Program-made: the position numbers and the translations under genes | Assembly: GCA_964600165.1 (NCBI GenBank) | Contig: CAZRIP010000048.1 | Span: forward strand, 1 to 25,769 | Source of the DNA: CAZRIP01 sp964600165 | GTDB taxonomy: Bacteria; Elusimicrobiota; Elusimicrobia; UBA1565; UBA9628 | Reading direction: 5' to 3' | Length of the DNA stretch: 25,769 nt | Notes under the pieces: model-generated | Seen by the model: the letters and a program-made list of their open reading frames with translations, nothing else | Database searches by the model: none | Told to the model about the DNA's origin: nothing | Shown: piece by piece, positions 1-7,318 of the stretch | Position numbering within the stretch: position 1 is the stretch's first letter | Layout of the letters: every line of letters begins with the position of its first letter

Positions 1-971
1 AGGACCTCGAGCGCGTCGGCGAGCCTTACGACGCCCAGCGCCGGCTGAGCCAGGCCTTGGAGGACGATCCCGGCAACGCGCAGTACCAGATGCTGCTCGA
101 CCAATCGCGCCACGCCGCGCAGCCGAAGGTCCTCTTCGGCGGCGACGGGTGGACGGACTCGACGTCGCGGGGGTTCGCGCGGGCGCTCGGCCGCGCGACG
201 GCGTCCGCGGGACGGCTCGACTTGGAGGGCTTCGCCGGGCACGGGCGCTACGTCGATCCCGCGACGCCGGCCGTCGACAGCAACGAGGGCGGCGCCTCGG
301 CCGTCTTCCACGCGGGCTCGAAGCTCGATCTTCACGCGCGCGGCTTGCGGCGCGACTTCGGCGCCGCCGCGCCGCCGGCCGAGGATTACGCGGCGGGCGC
401 GGCCCTGACGTTCTGGAAAGGGCTGCGCGTCGACGCCACGGCCGGCGCCGACGACGTCGGCACCGCCGCGGCGATCGTGAACGGAACGCGCTACCGTTTC
501 CAGCAAGGAACGCTCGACTGGGACCCGGCGCTCAACTGGACGCTCGGCGCGCGCTACGCGAATTTGAGCTTCACCGACCAGAACCGCCAATGGGACGGGC
601 GCATGGAGCTGATGCGCAAGCTCGGTTCCGATTTTTCGGCCGGCTACGGCCTGTGGGCGGCCGACTCGCGCTTCGTCTCTCCGGATTATTGGTCGCCGCG
701 GGGGCTGCAGCAGCACATGGCGCTCTTGGGCTACGGGCACGATTTCGGCGGCAGGATCGAGGAAACGGGGCTGCCGCGGCTCGACCTACGCCTCCAGTTC
801 GGCGCGGGCTACGGCTTTCAGCAGACGGACTCTCGCGCGGTGGAGACGGCGCGCGCCGACCTCACGTGGCGGCTGAGCGACGTGCTGTTCTTCGACACCC
901 GTGCGGAGTACACGACGACGCCGCTCTACAATCTTACGCAGCTCAGCGCCGGCATGGGGCTGACGTACTGA
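1..971 (+). CDS. TPR / outer-membrane beta-barrel protein, 5' truncated
   Basis: The reading frame is open from the left edge (codons begin at base 3), so the true start lies outside the window; an apparent TTG start at 57 is internal. The first visible 35 or so residues look like the end of a tetratricopeptide helix pair (YDAQRRLSQALEDDPGN). The remaining roughly 280 residues alternate short polar and aromatic strands with Gly/Asp-rich turns and end in an aromatic residue (GLTY), as outer-membrane barrels do. This layout, periplasmic TPRs followed by a barrel, is known from polysaccharide-export porins such as PgaA and BcsC. Assignment to one of those is inference, and an outer-membrane barrel of unknown substrate is safer. 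Its 3' end overlaps the opposing glycosidase gene by 29 bp. Confidence 0.75.
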   Translation, partial: DLERVGEPYDAQRRLSQALEDDPGNAQYQMLLDQSRHAAQPKVLFGGDGWTDSTSRGFARALGRATASAGRLDLEGFAGHGRYVDPATPAVDSNEGGASAVFHAGSKLDLHARGLRRDFGAAAPPAEDYAAGAALTFWKGLRVDATAGADDVGTAAAIVNGTRYRFQQGTLDWDPALNWTLGARYANLSFTDQNRQWDGRMELMRKLGSDFSAGYGLWAADSRFVSPDYWSPRGLQQHMALLGYGHDFGGRIEETGLPRLDLRLQFGAGYGFQQTDSRAVETARADLTWRLSDVLFFDTRAEYTTTPLYNLTQLSAGMGLTY

Positions 972-1944
972 AGCCGGGATGCTTCTTGCCGACGTACCAG
1001 ATCGCCGCGCGCGCGATCCCCGCGCCGCGCAAGGCGTCGAGCTTGGCCGCCAGCGAGCGCTCGTCCTCGTACCACAGGCGGTGGCGCCGGCCGTCCTCTT
1101 CGTAGTCGAGGAACGGCGCTTGCTCGCGCTCGCTCCAGCCGGGCTTGCCGGCGCGCGCGGCCAGCAGCGCTTGGACCTTGCCGTAATGAAGGCGGGTCAC
1201 GCGCCGGACGGAGGCGACGCGCGGCTCGGGCAGCAGCCAGTCGCTGCCGGCCAGCGACAGCGCGACCCAGAGCTTCTCTCGCGGCACGACGGCCCGCGCG
1301 CGCCGCGCCACGTCCTCGATCCAGGAAATGGAGCTGCCCGGCCCGTCCTCGCCGGTCCAGGAGCCGCGCTGATAATAAGCCATGACCTTGACGGCGTCGA
1401 CGGCGCGCGCGGCCTCGCCGATCGTCCCGCGTCCGCCGTCCCTTTTGAAAAGCGGCGCGGCCTCGACGTCGATCGAGAGCCGCTTGCCTTTCGCGTGCAG
1501 CGCCGCGGCTAGCCGGTCCAGGAAATCCGCGTAGCGCGGCCAGGCGCCGATCGGGACGCGCTCGAAATCCAGCTCCACGCCGTCGACTGCGTCGAGCGGC
1601 AGGGCCGCGACGATCCCTTCGATGCCGCGCTCAAGGAGCGCGTCCAGCGCCGCGGGGCTCTTTTCCTCGACGCGCCCGCGCCGGTCGACGACGTCGTTGA
1701 CGACGACGGGAATGACGAGCCGGTCCGCGGCGCGCGCGAGCATGAGCTCCGGATGCGCGAGCTTGGGCGCGCCGGCCTCGTCGAGAATGAACGCGAAGGG
1801 ATTGATCTCGGAAAAGCAGGAGAAGTCCGCGCCGCTCGCGTCGGCTCGGTCCCACGGCACGATCCAGGCCGATAATCGCATGGGCGCGCGCGGGATCTCT
1901 TGCGCGGAAACGGCCCAGGCCAGCGCGACGAGCGCGTCGATCAT
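943..1944 (-). CDS. Secreted glycoside hydrolase family 18-like protein
   Basis: This 333-residue protein has a weak N-terminal signal sequence (cleavage probably near VSA-QE, residues 12-16). It carries the GH18 active-site signature DGVELDFE at residues 121-128, with E128 as the expected proton donor. The (beta/alpha)8 features KVMAYYQRGSW near the middle and AAIWYVGKKHPG near the end fit the YaaH/spore-germination-type branch of GH18, which acts on amino-sugar polymers such as peptidoglycan or chitin. The usual DxxDxDxE has Glu in place of the second Asp (E124). The substrate is unknown. The start at 1944 is supported by TATGAT ending six bases upstream. The gene overlaps the barrel gene at its 3' end; if that barrel exports a polysaccharide, the glycosidase could process it, but this is speculative. 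Confidence 0.75.
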   Translation of the reverse strand: MIDALVALAWAVSAQEIPRAPMRLSAWIVPWDRADASGADFSCFSEINPFAFILDEAGAPKLAHPELMLARAADRLVIPVVVNDVVDRRGRVEEKSPAALDALLERGIEGIVAALPLDAVDGVELDFERVPIGAWPRYADFLDRLAAALHAKGKRLSIDVEAAPLFKRDGGRGTIGEAARAVDAVKVMAYYQRGSWTGEDGPGSSISWIEDVARRARAVVPREKLWVALSLAGSDWLLPEPRVASVRRVTRLHYGKVQALLAARAGKPGWSEREQAPFLDYEEDGRRHRLWYEDERSLAAKLDALRGAGIARAAIWYVGKKHPGFSTSAPCRR

Positions 1945-1950
1945 GAAGGG

Positions 1951-1956
1951 ATCATA
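1951..1956 (-). promoter_or_regulatory. -10 element (TATGAT) of a probable leaderless promoter
   Basis: On the minus strand TATGAT is followed by six bases (CCCTTC) and then the ATG at 1944. No Shine-Dalgarno sequence fits in between, so transcription probably starts at or next to the start codon. Confidence 0.55.
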
Positions 1957-2027
1957 TCAGGCGCGATTTGATTTCCCGTGACGTTCATTGATCGGCCGCG
2001 TCCTCGACAGTCTCGTCGGAAAACGAG

Positions 2028-2033
2028 TAGAAT
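2028..2033 (+). promoter_or_regulatory. -10 element (TAGAAT) of a probable leaderless promoter
   Basis: TAGAAT matches the -10 consensus at five of six bases and ends six bases (CGGCCC) before the ATG at 2040. No ribosome-binding site is present. It would drive the HemQ/GIY-YIG/DUF420 operon. Confidence 0.6.
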
Positions 2034-2039
2034 CGGCCC

Positions 2040-2786
2040 ATGACCACCGCGCAGCAGCCGCCGTCCCATCCGACTCCGCCGGCATCCGAGCCGCTCGATC
2101 TCTCCGAAAAAGGCGGGGCCCGCAACGGCCAGCCGCAGAAGCTCGACCGCCGGCTGTTCATGCAGCTGACGGCTTTCAGCGGCTGCGCGCATCCGGAGTC
2201 GCTGGCCGCCGAGCTGCAGGGCTGCGGCGTCGACTGCGTGGTCTACGCCGACCTCGCGGATCCGCGCGGCGCCGCCGTGCTCGCGATGAGCGAGGATCCC
2301 GACGACTTCGCGCTGAAGCTGCGCGGCGCCTTCGCCAAGGGCGCGTTCGCGCCGCTTTCCGTCAAACCGGAGCTCTCGATGCTCGGCCGCACTTACGCGC
2401 TCGGATACGAGCCGAACCTGGAAGACTGGCTGCTCGAGCGGCCGCGGCGCGTCGTCAAGGACCCGTTGCAGCCTTGGGCCGTCTGGTATCCGCTGCGGCG
2501 CACTGGCGCCTTCGCGCAGCTGCCTCGTCCCGAGCAGATGCAGGTCTTGAAAGAGCACGGCCAGATCGGCCGGCAGTTCGGCGACGCCGGCGTGGCCCAG
2601 GACGTCCGCCTGGCTTGCCACGGCCTCGACAAGAACGACAACGACTTCGTGATCGGCTTGGTCGGCAAGAAGCTCTCGCCGCTCTCGTCTCTCGTGGAGA
2701 CGATGCGGCCGACGCAGCAGACCTCGAAATACATCGCGCATATGGGGCCGTTCTTCGTCGGCCGCGCGATCTGGAGGACGCCGTGA
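2040..2786 (+). CDS. Chlorite dismutase/HemQ-family haem protein
   Basis: This 248-residue protein begins with a Pro-rich, probably disordered tail of about 35 residues, followed by a Cld/HemQ dimeric alpha-beta barrel. The C-terminal half carries the family landmarks: a WYPLRR segment at 149-154, the EHGQIGR helix at 172-178 with H173 as probable proximal haem ligand, HGLDKNDNDF at 194-203, and a final GPFFVGR. In Firmicutes and Actinobacteria HemQ is coproheme decarboxylase (ChdC), the last step of the coproporphyrin route to haem. True chlorite dismutases have an Arg, and Firmicutes HemQ a Gln, seven residues before the GLD motif. By my manual alignment this protein has Asp there with Gln next to it, so chlorite dismutase activity is unlikely and the exact reaction is open. 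It overlaps the next gene by four bases. Confidence 0.8.
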   Translation: MTTAQQPPSHPTPPASEPLDLSEKGGARNGQPQKLDRRLFMQLTAFSGCAHPESLAAELQGCGVDCVVYADLADPRGAAVLAMSEDPDDFALKLRGAFAKGAFAPLSVKPELSMLGRTYALGYEPNLEDWLLERPRRVVKDPLQPWAVWYPLRRTGAFAQLPRPEQMQVLKEHGQIGRQFGDAGVAQDVRLACHGLDKNDNDFVIGLVGKKLSPLSSLVETMRPTQQTSKYIAHMGPFFVGRAIWRTP

Positions 2787-3196
2787 GCGCCGCGCCGAGC
2801 CGCGTCTTCAAAGTCACGATGTCGGATCGCTGCTTCCGCTTCAAGCCCGACGCCCTGCCCTCGCACGCGCCGCAGAAGCCCGGCGTCTACGAGTTCGTGA
2901 CCTTCGACGAGGCGCGCAACGCGCAAGTCCTCTACGTCGGCCTGGCGCTGGAGAAGACCGTCTACGACTGCCTCTCGGAGCACCTGATGGGCAAGCGCGC
3001 GCCGGCCTCGGCGGACCTCTTCGCGGCCGCCAAGGACGTCTATTTCGACTACGTCGCCGACGCCGACATCGAGTCCTTGGAGGATCTCAAGGACATCGCC
3101 GGCGCGCTCGTCGCCAAGCACAAGCCGCGCTTCAACTCCGGGGCCGCGCCGTCCTCGGGGAAATACGGGAGCGTCACGGTCGAAGAGGCCGCTTAG
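2783..3196 (+). CDS. Small GIY-YIG-like protein, probably without nuclease residues
   Basis: GTG start at 2783 overlaps the stop of the HemQ-family gene (GTGA), giving 137 residues. The sequence follows the GIY-YIG pattern: PGVYEF, then VLYVGLA about a dozen residues later, an L-S-E-H helix, and an AKHKPRFN ending like that of UvrC N-terminal domains. The catalytic Arg expected after YVG and the metal-binding Glu expected about ten residues before KPRFN appear to be missing; alignment by eye puts Ala at the Glu position. It is therefore more likely a fold relative used for binding than a working endonuclease. Its tight coupling to haem genes is unusual. An alternative in-frame ATG lies 12 codons downstream (MSDRC). 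Confidence 0.65.
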   Translation: MSAAPSRVFKVTMSDRCFRFKPDALPSHAPQKPGVYEFVTFDEARNAQVLYVGLALEKTVYDCLSEHLMGKRAPASADLFAAAKDVYFDYVADADIESLEDLKDIAGALVAKHKPRFNSGAAPSSGKYGSVTVEEAA

Positions 3197-3603
3197 TGCC
3201 GCTGTCGTCTTTCCCGGCGATCGACGCCGGCCTCAACGCGCTCTCGGCCTGCCTCCTCTTTACCGGCTGGGTCTGCATCAAGCGGCGCGCGATCGGACTT
3301 CATAAGGCGGCGATGCTCGGCGCGTTCGCGTCGTCGTCGACGTTCCTCGCCTGCTACCTCTACTATCACGCGCACATCGGCTCCAAGCATTACGCGGGGC
3401 CCGGCCGGCCGTTTTACCTCGCGCTGCTGCTGTCGCACACCCTGCTCGCCGTCGCCGTGCTGCCGTTCATCCTGCGCGCGCTTTTCCTCGCCTGGAACGA
3501 GAGGTTCGACGGCCACGTCTGGTGGGCGCGCCGCGCGCTGCCCGCGTGGCTCTACGTCTCCGTCACCGGCGTCGTCGTGTACTGGATGCTTTACCGTTTG
3601 TAG
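3196..3603 (+). CDS. DUF420 membrane protein (CtaM/YozB-like)
   Basis: This 135-residue integral membrane protein has four hydrophobic helices and the DUF420 landmarks: an N-terminal FPAIDAGLNALSA, a central CYLYYHAHIGSKHY, then a LLSHTLLA helix and a C-terminal LYVSVTGVVVYWMLY. In Staphylococcus aureus the family member CtaM is needed for maturation of an aa3-type terminal oxidase, so a role in haem-copper oxidase or haem handling is plausible. The GTG start at 3196 shares one base with the preceding stop codon (TAGTG), so translation is coupled within the operon. No oxidase subunit genes lie in the window. Confidence 0.8.
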   Translation: MPLSSFPAIDAGLNALSACLLFTGWVCIKRRAIGLHKAAMLGAFASSSTFLACYLYYHAHIGSKHYAGPGRPFYLALLLSHTLLAVAVLPFILRALFLAWNERFDGHVWWARRALPAWLYVSVTGVVVYWMLYRL

Positions 3604-3605
3604 GC

Positions 3606-3611
3606 TATCCT
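3606..3611 (+). promoter_or_regulatory. -10 element (TATCCT) of a probable leaderless promoter
   Basis: TATCCT ends six bases (TAAAGG) before the GTG at 3618. The AAAGGG between them touches the start codon and is too close to act as a Shine-Dalgarno sequence. Confidence 0.5.
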
Positions 3612-3617
3612 TAAAGG

Positions 3618-4403
3618 GTGATCGCCGCCGTCGCGCTGGCCGCCGCCTGCTTCAACGAGACGCAGCTCTTCTGCAAGGGCAAGTCCGGCGGCGCGCTGTC
3701 CGAGTGCCTGGCTGAATACTCCGCCAACGCCACCCCCGAGTGCCAGTCCGCGCTCGGCGATCGCAAGCCCAAGGGCAAGAGCGAGCCGGTGTGGGGCTCG
3801 GCCGGCAAGGCCAGCGGGCCTTCCGTCGACGCGCTGACGTTCTCGGCGTCGGTCAGCGAAGAGGCGCCGGCGGACGGCTTCGAGGTCGCCGTCGAGGACG
3901 CTCCGGCGGATTATCCGGCGGCCGGGAGCACGCCCGCGGCGATCCTCGGCTCGATGGGCCGGTCCGGGATCGTCGACGGGATCGACGGCGGCAAGGGCGC
4001 GGCTTCGACCGGCGGCGATCTCTCGGCGAAATACTCGCGCAAGAAAGACGCGGACGGCTGCCGGCTTTCGGCCGCGAAGCTCACGATGAAGGTGACGCAG
4101 CGATTGCCCAAGTGGGACGAGACGGCCGATGCCTCGCCCGAGACTAAGGCGTGGTGGGCCAAGGAGCTCGGCGTCATCAAGCTCCACGAGGACGGCCATA
4201 AGAAGATCGACGTCGACTCCGCGCGCGCGGCGCTGGGCTACCTTCAGCGGCTCGGCGCCTATTCGACGTGCGAGGACCTCGACGGCGCCGTCGCCTCCGA
4301 GCTTCACCGCGCGAACCTGGAGGGCATGCAGCAAAACGTCGCCTACGACGCCGAGACGCGCCACGGGCGGACGCAGTTCGAGGCGGCGTTCGGGAAGCCT
4401 TGA
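3618..4403 (+). CDS. Secreted DUF922 putative zinc protease, first copy
   Basis: This 261-residue protein from a GTG start has a short hydrophobic N-terminus, then a Cys-rich stretch (Cys at about 11, 19, 30 and 42). A low-complexity linker leads to a C-terminal DUF922 domain from about residue 85. That domain holds the HExxH zinc-binding motif HEDGH at 180-184, preceded by QRLPKWD and WWAKELG, and ends with YDAETRHGRTQ, all typical of this predicted secreted metallopeptidase family. No substrate is known. It is a paralogue of the next gene, from which it differs by the extra Cys-rich N-terminal part. The short N-terminus leaves it open whether it is a signal peptide or whether C11 is a lipidation site. 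Confidence 0.75.
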   Translation: MIAAVALAAACFNETQLFCKGKSGGALSECLAEYSANATPECQSALGDRKPKGKSEPVWGSAGKASGPSVDALTFSASVSEEAPADGFEVAVEDAPADYPAAGSTPAAILGSMGRSGIVDGIDGGKGAASTGGDLSAKYSRKKDADGCRLSAAKLTMKVTQRLPKWDETADASPETKAWWAKELGVIKLHEDGHKKIDVDSARAALGYLQRLGAYSTCEDLDGAVASELHRANLEGMQQNVAYDAETRHGRTQFEAAFGKP

Positions 4404-4422
4404 CGCCGGCCGCAAGTCGGCT

Positions 4423-4428
4423 TAAACT
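4423..4428 (+). promoter_or_regulatory. -10 element (TAAACT) of a probable leaderless promoter
   Basis: TAAACT ends six bases (GATCCC) before the GTG at 4435 and has no ribosome-binding site after it. It sits in the 31-bp gap between the two DUF922 genes. Confidence 0.45.
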
Positions 4429-4434
4429 GATCCC

Positions 4435-5025
4435 GTGCTCGCCTTTCTGCTGAGTCTCGCGGTCGTCGCCCTCGCCGCCGAGCCGCTCCAGGGCTTCGAC
4501 GTGGCCCTCGACGCGCAGCCGTCCTATTATTCTCTCGTCGGCACGACGCCGCGGGAGCTCTCCAAGGCGAGCGCGGTCTCCGGCGTGCGCGATCAGGCGG
4601 ACGGGACCAAGGGCGCCGGAGGCACCGTCTCCGAGCTCGCCGCGCGCTTCTCGAAAGAGAAGAGGGACGAGGGCTGCGTCCTGATCGCGGCCAAAGTCAC
4701 GGTCACGGTCCGCCAGCGCCTGCCGCGCTGGGACTCGGCGGAAACCGGCACCGAGGAGGCGCGCGATTGGTGGCGGCGGTTCTCGGCCGCCATCCAAGAG
4801 CACGAGGACGGCCACAAGCGCATCGACGAGGACTCCGGCCAAGCGCTGCTCGACGCGATCAAGTCGGTGCCGCCCCAGCCGACGTGCGACGCGCTCGACG
4901 CGCGCGTCAACGACGAGATCGCGCGCGCCCAGGCCGACCAGGACGCGCGCAACGCGGAGTACGATAGCCGGACCCACCACGGCAAGACTCAATACGCGCG
5001 CTATTTCGCGCCGCCCAAATCATGA
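4435..5025 (+). CDS. Secreted DUF922 putative zinc protease, second copy
   Basis: This 196-residue protein has a clean signal peptide (MLAFLLSLAVVALAA, cleavage after residue 15) followed directly by the DUF922 domain. The landmarks are YYSLVGTTPREL at 31-42, RQRLPRWD at 93-100, zinc-binding HEDGH at 123-127 and YDSRTHHGKTQ near the end. It is clearly homologous to the gene just upstream but lacks that gene's Cys-rich part, so this is a tandem duplication that has diverged. Its stop overlaps the next gene's start by four bases (ATGA), coupling it to the glutamate-synthase-like gene. Confidence 0.8.
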   Translation: MLAFLLSLAVVALAAEPLQGFDVALDAQPSYYSLVGTTPRELSKASAVSGVRDQADGTKGAGGTVSELAARFSKEKRDEGCVLIAAKVTVTVRQRLPRWDSAETGTEEARDWWRRFSAAIQEHEDGHKRIDEDSGQALLDAIKSVPPQPTCDALDARVNDEIARAQADQDARNAEYDSRTHHGKTQYARYFAPPKS

Positions 5026-6524
5026 CGTTTCTCTTCGCCCTTCTCGCCGCCGTTTTGGCCGCCGTCGCCGGCCACGATCTGTTCTTCTCGGACGACAACG
5101 TGCTGCGCAACTTTCCTTTGATAGGTCATTTGCGATACCTGCTGATCGAATTGGGTCCCGAGCTGCGGCAATACATCGTCGCCAACAACCGCGAGGAAGC
5201 GCCCTTCAACCGCGAGGAGCGCGACTGGATCTACCGCTCGGCGCGCGGCGAGAACAACTACTTCGGCTTCGGCACCGACGACCAGATCCTCGCGATCGGT
5301 TATCCGATCATCAAGCACGCCGTGTTCCCGTACGGCGAGGTGAAATTCACCGGCTCCTCGCGCGACGAGCTGAAGTCCTTGCCCTGCGCGAAGATCCTGG
5401 GCGAATCCCACGGCCGCAAGAAGGCGTGGCGGCCGGGGTCGATCGTCAACATCTCCGCGATGAGCTTCGGCTCGCTCTCGCGCAAGGCCGTGGAGGCGCT
5501 CAACCGCGGAGCGAAGCTGGCCGGTTGCTGGCACAACACGGGCGAAGGCGGCTTGTCGCCGTATCACAAGACCGGCGCCGACGTCATCTATCAAGTGGGC
5601 ACCGGCTACTTCGGCGCGCGTGACCCGCAAGGCGGCTTTTCGCTGGATAAGCTGCTCGAGACCGTGGCCTCTTGCCCCTCCGTGCGCGGCGTCGAGCTCA
5701 AGCTCTCGCAAGGCGCCAAGCCCGGCAAGGGCGGCGTGCTGCCGGGCGCGAAGGTGACGCCCGAGATCGCCGCGATCCGCGGCGTGCGCGCGGGGGAAGA
5801 CTGCGTGAGCCCCAACGGCCACTCGGCTTTCAAGGATGCGCGCTCGTTGATCGCCTTCATCGAGCGCGTGGCCGACGCGACGGGGCTGCCGGTCGGCGTC
5901 AAGTCCGCCGTGGGGCACGATTCATTTTGGAAGGAGCTCGCGCAGGAGATGAGATCGAGCGGCCGCGGGCCGGACTGGATCACGATCGACGGCGGCGAAG
6001 GCGGGACCGGCGCGGCGCCGCTGACCTTCGCCGACCACGTCTCGCTTCCTTTTAGAGTGGGCTTCACGCGCGTCTACAAGACGTTCCTCGACGAAGGCAT
6101 GGCCGAGCGCGTCGTTTGGATCGGCAGCGGCAAGCTGGGCTTTCCCGACCGCGCCGTCGTCGCCTTCTGCCTCGGCGCCGACCTCGTCAACGTCGCGCGC
6201 GAGGCGATGCTTTCGATCGGCTGCATCCAGGCGCAGAAGTGCCACTCCGGCTTCTGCCCGACCGGAGTGACGACGCACAGCGAGTGGCTGCTGCGCGGCC
6301 TGGACCCGGAGCTGCAAGCGCGCCGCTTTCAGCGCTACTGCGAAAGCTTCCGCAACGAGCTCCTCGCCGTCACGCACGCCTGCGGCTACGAGCACCCCGC
6401 GCAGTTCACGGCCGACGACGTCGAGGTGGGGACCGGGCCAGGCATCTTCAAGACGCTGCGGGAAGTGCACGGCTACACGCCCAAGCGGGCGTGGGGAGGC
6501 GTTCCCGGATGGGTCTCCGCGTAG
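5022..6524 (+). CDS. FMN-binding glutamate-synthase-like protein, membrane-anchored
   Basis: This 500-residue protein corresponds to the FMN/3Fe-4S synthase domain of the glutamate synthase large subunit, without the glutaminase and GXGXG parts. An N-terminal hydrophobic segment (residues 1-18) may anchor it. Barrel motifs include NISAMSFGSLS, NTGEGGLSPYH, ELKLSQGAKPGKGG and TIDGGEGGTGAAPL. The cluster ligands C401, C407 and C412 have the C-x5-C-x4-C spacing known for the GltB 3Fe-4S centre. Proteins of this stand-alone family are annotated as FMN-binding glutamate synthase family, but their in vivo reaction is generally unproven. No gltD-like partner is nearby. It lies between a DUF922 gene and a cytochrome c gene with overlaps on both sides, which hints at an envelope redox role rather than bulk nitrogen assimilation; that is inference. 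Confidence 0.85.
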   Translation: MTFLFALLAAVLAAVAGHDLFFSDDNVLRNFPLIGHLRYLLIELGPELRQYIVANNREEAPFNREERDWIYRSARGENNYFGFGTDDQILAIGYPIIKHAVFPYGEVKFTGSSRDELKSLPCAKILGESHGRKKAWRPGSIVNISAMSFGSLSRKAVEALNRGAKLAGCWHNTGEGGLSPYHKTGADVIYQVGTGYFGARDPQGGFSLDKLLETVASCPSVRGVELKLSQGAKPGKGGVLPGAKVTPEIAAIRGVRAGEDCVSPNGHSAFKDARSLIAFIERVADATGLPVGVKSAVGHDSFWKELAQEMRSSGRGPDWITIDGGEGGTGAAPLTFADHVSLPFRVGFTRVYKTFLDEGMAERVVWIGSGKLGFPDRAVVAFCLGADLVNVAREAMLSIGCIQAQKCHSGFCPTGVTTHSEWLLRGLDPELQARRFQRYCESFRNELLAVTHACGYEHPAQFTADDVEVGTGPGIFKTLREVHGYTPKRAWGGVPGWVSA

Positions 6525-7318
6525 GCCTGCTGCTTTTCCTTTGCGCCGCGGCCTCGGCGGCCGAGCCGAGCCTCTCTTTCCGGCGCGACGGCCGAGAGGT
6601 CGCCTCGCTCTCCGTCGCCGAGCTCGAGAAGAAGGTCGCGCCGGCGAGCGTGACCTACGACGACCCGTTTTACGCGCACAAGAAGACGCTGCGCTGCTTT
6701 CCGATCGAGAAATTGATGGACGCCGTCTACGGCGCGGGCTGGCGCGACGAGGAGCACAGCGAGGCGTCGCTGATCGCCCTCGACGGCTACGCCTCGCAGG
6801 TTTCTTCGGCCAAGCTCGCCGAGAAAGGCGGCTGCGTCGCCTTCGAGGACCCGGAGCGCGCGCCGGGTTGGGAGCCGATCGGGCACAAGAAGGCCGACCC
6901 CGGCCCGTTCTATTTATTTTGGACCGAGCCGGGCCAGACGACGGAGAACGCGTACCCGTGGCCGTGGCAGCTCGCGGCGATCGACCTGATCAAGTTCGAG
7001 AAGGCGTATCCCGAGGTCGTTCCCCGGGGAGCGGCGAAAGACTCGGCGGCTTATCGGGGTTACTTGACGTTTCGCGCACGCTGCATGCGCTGCCACGCCA
7101 TCAATCAGGAGGGCGGCAAGGTGGGCCCGGACTTGAACGCGCCGATGAGCGTCGTGCAGTACCGCACGAAGAAGTGGCTCAAGAGCTGGATTCTGCAGCC
7201 CTCGAAGTACCGCTACACGCAGATGCCGGACCACCTGGACTTGAAGGACGCGGAGCTCGACGATCTCTACGAGTACTTCAAGCTCAAGAGCGCCCAGCCC
7301 GAGAAGAAGACGTTCTGA
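6509..7318 (+). CDS. Periplasmic monohaem cytochrome c with N-terminal extra domain
   Basis: The ATG at 6509 lies 16 bases inside the preceding gene and gives 269 residues with a signal peptide (MGLRVGLLLFLCAAASA). Residues 20-170 form a domain with DGYASQV and YPWPWQL, loosely recalling sulfite-oxidase/molybdopterin-fold domains, though no cofactor ligands can be assigned. Residues 180-262 are a class I cytochrome c with haem motif C192-M-R-C195-H196 and probable axial M239 in YTQMPDHLDL. It would accept or pass single electrons in the periplasm. Overlap with the glutamate-synthase-like gene suggests co-expression. The 3' end overlaps the opposing phospholipase gene by 35 bp. Confidence 0.8.
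   Translation: MGLRVGLLLFLCAAASAAEPSLSFRRDGREVASLSVAELEKKVAPASVTYDDPFYAHKKTLRCFPIEKLMDAVYGAGWRDEEHSEASLIALDGYASQVSSAKLAEKGGCVAFEDPERAPGWEPIGHKKADPGPFYLFWTEPGQTTENAYPWPWQLAAIDLIKFEKAYPEVVPRGAAKDSAAYRGYLTFRARCMRCHAINQEGGKVGPDLNAPMSVVQYRTKKWLKSWILQPSKYRYTQMPDHLDLKDAELDDLYEYFKLKSAQPEKKTF

Noticed and set aside
1988..3196. Long open frame starting at 1988 that contains the GIY-YIG-like gene
   Set aside because: Its first two thirds lie out of frame on the HemQ-family gene and are Arg/Ala-rich shadow; the GTG at 2783 is the real start.
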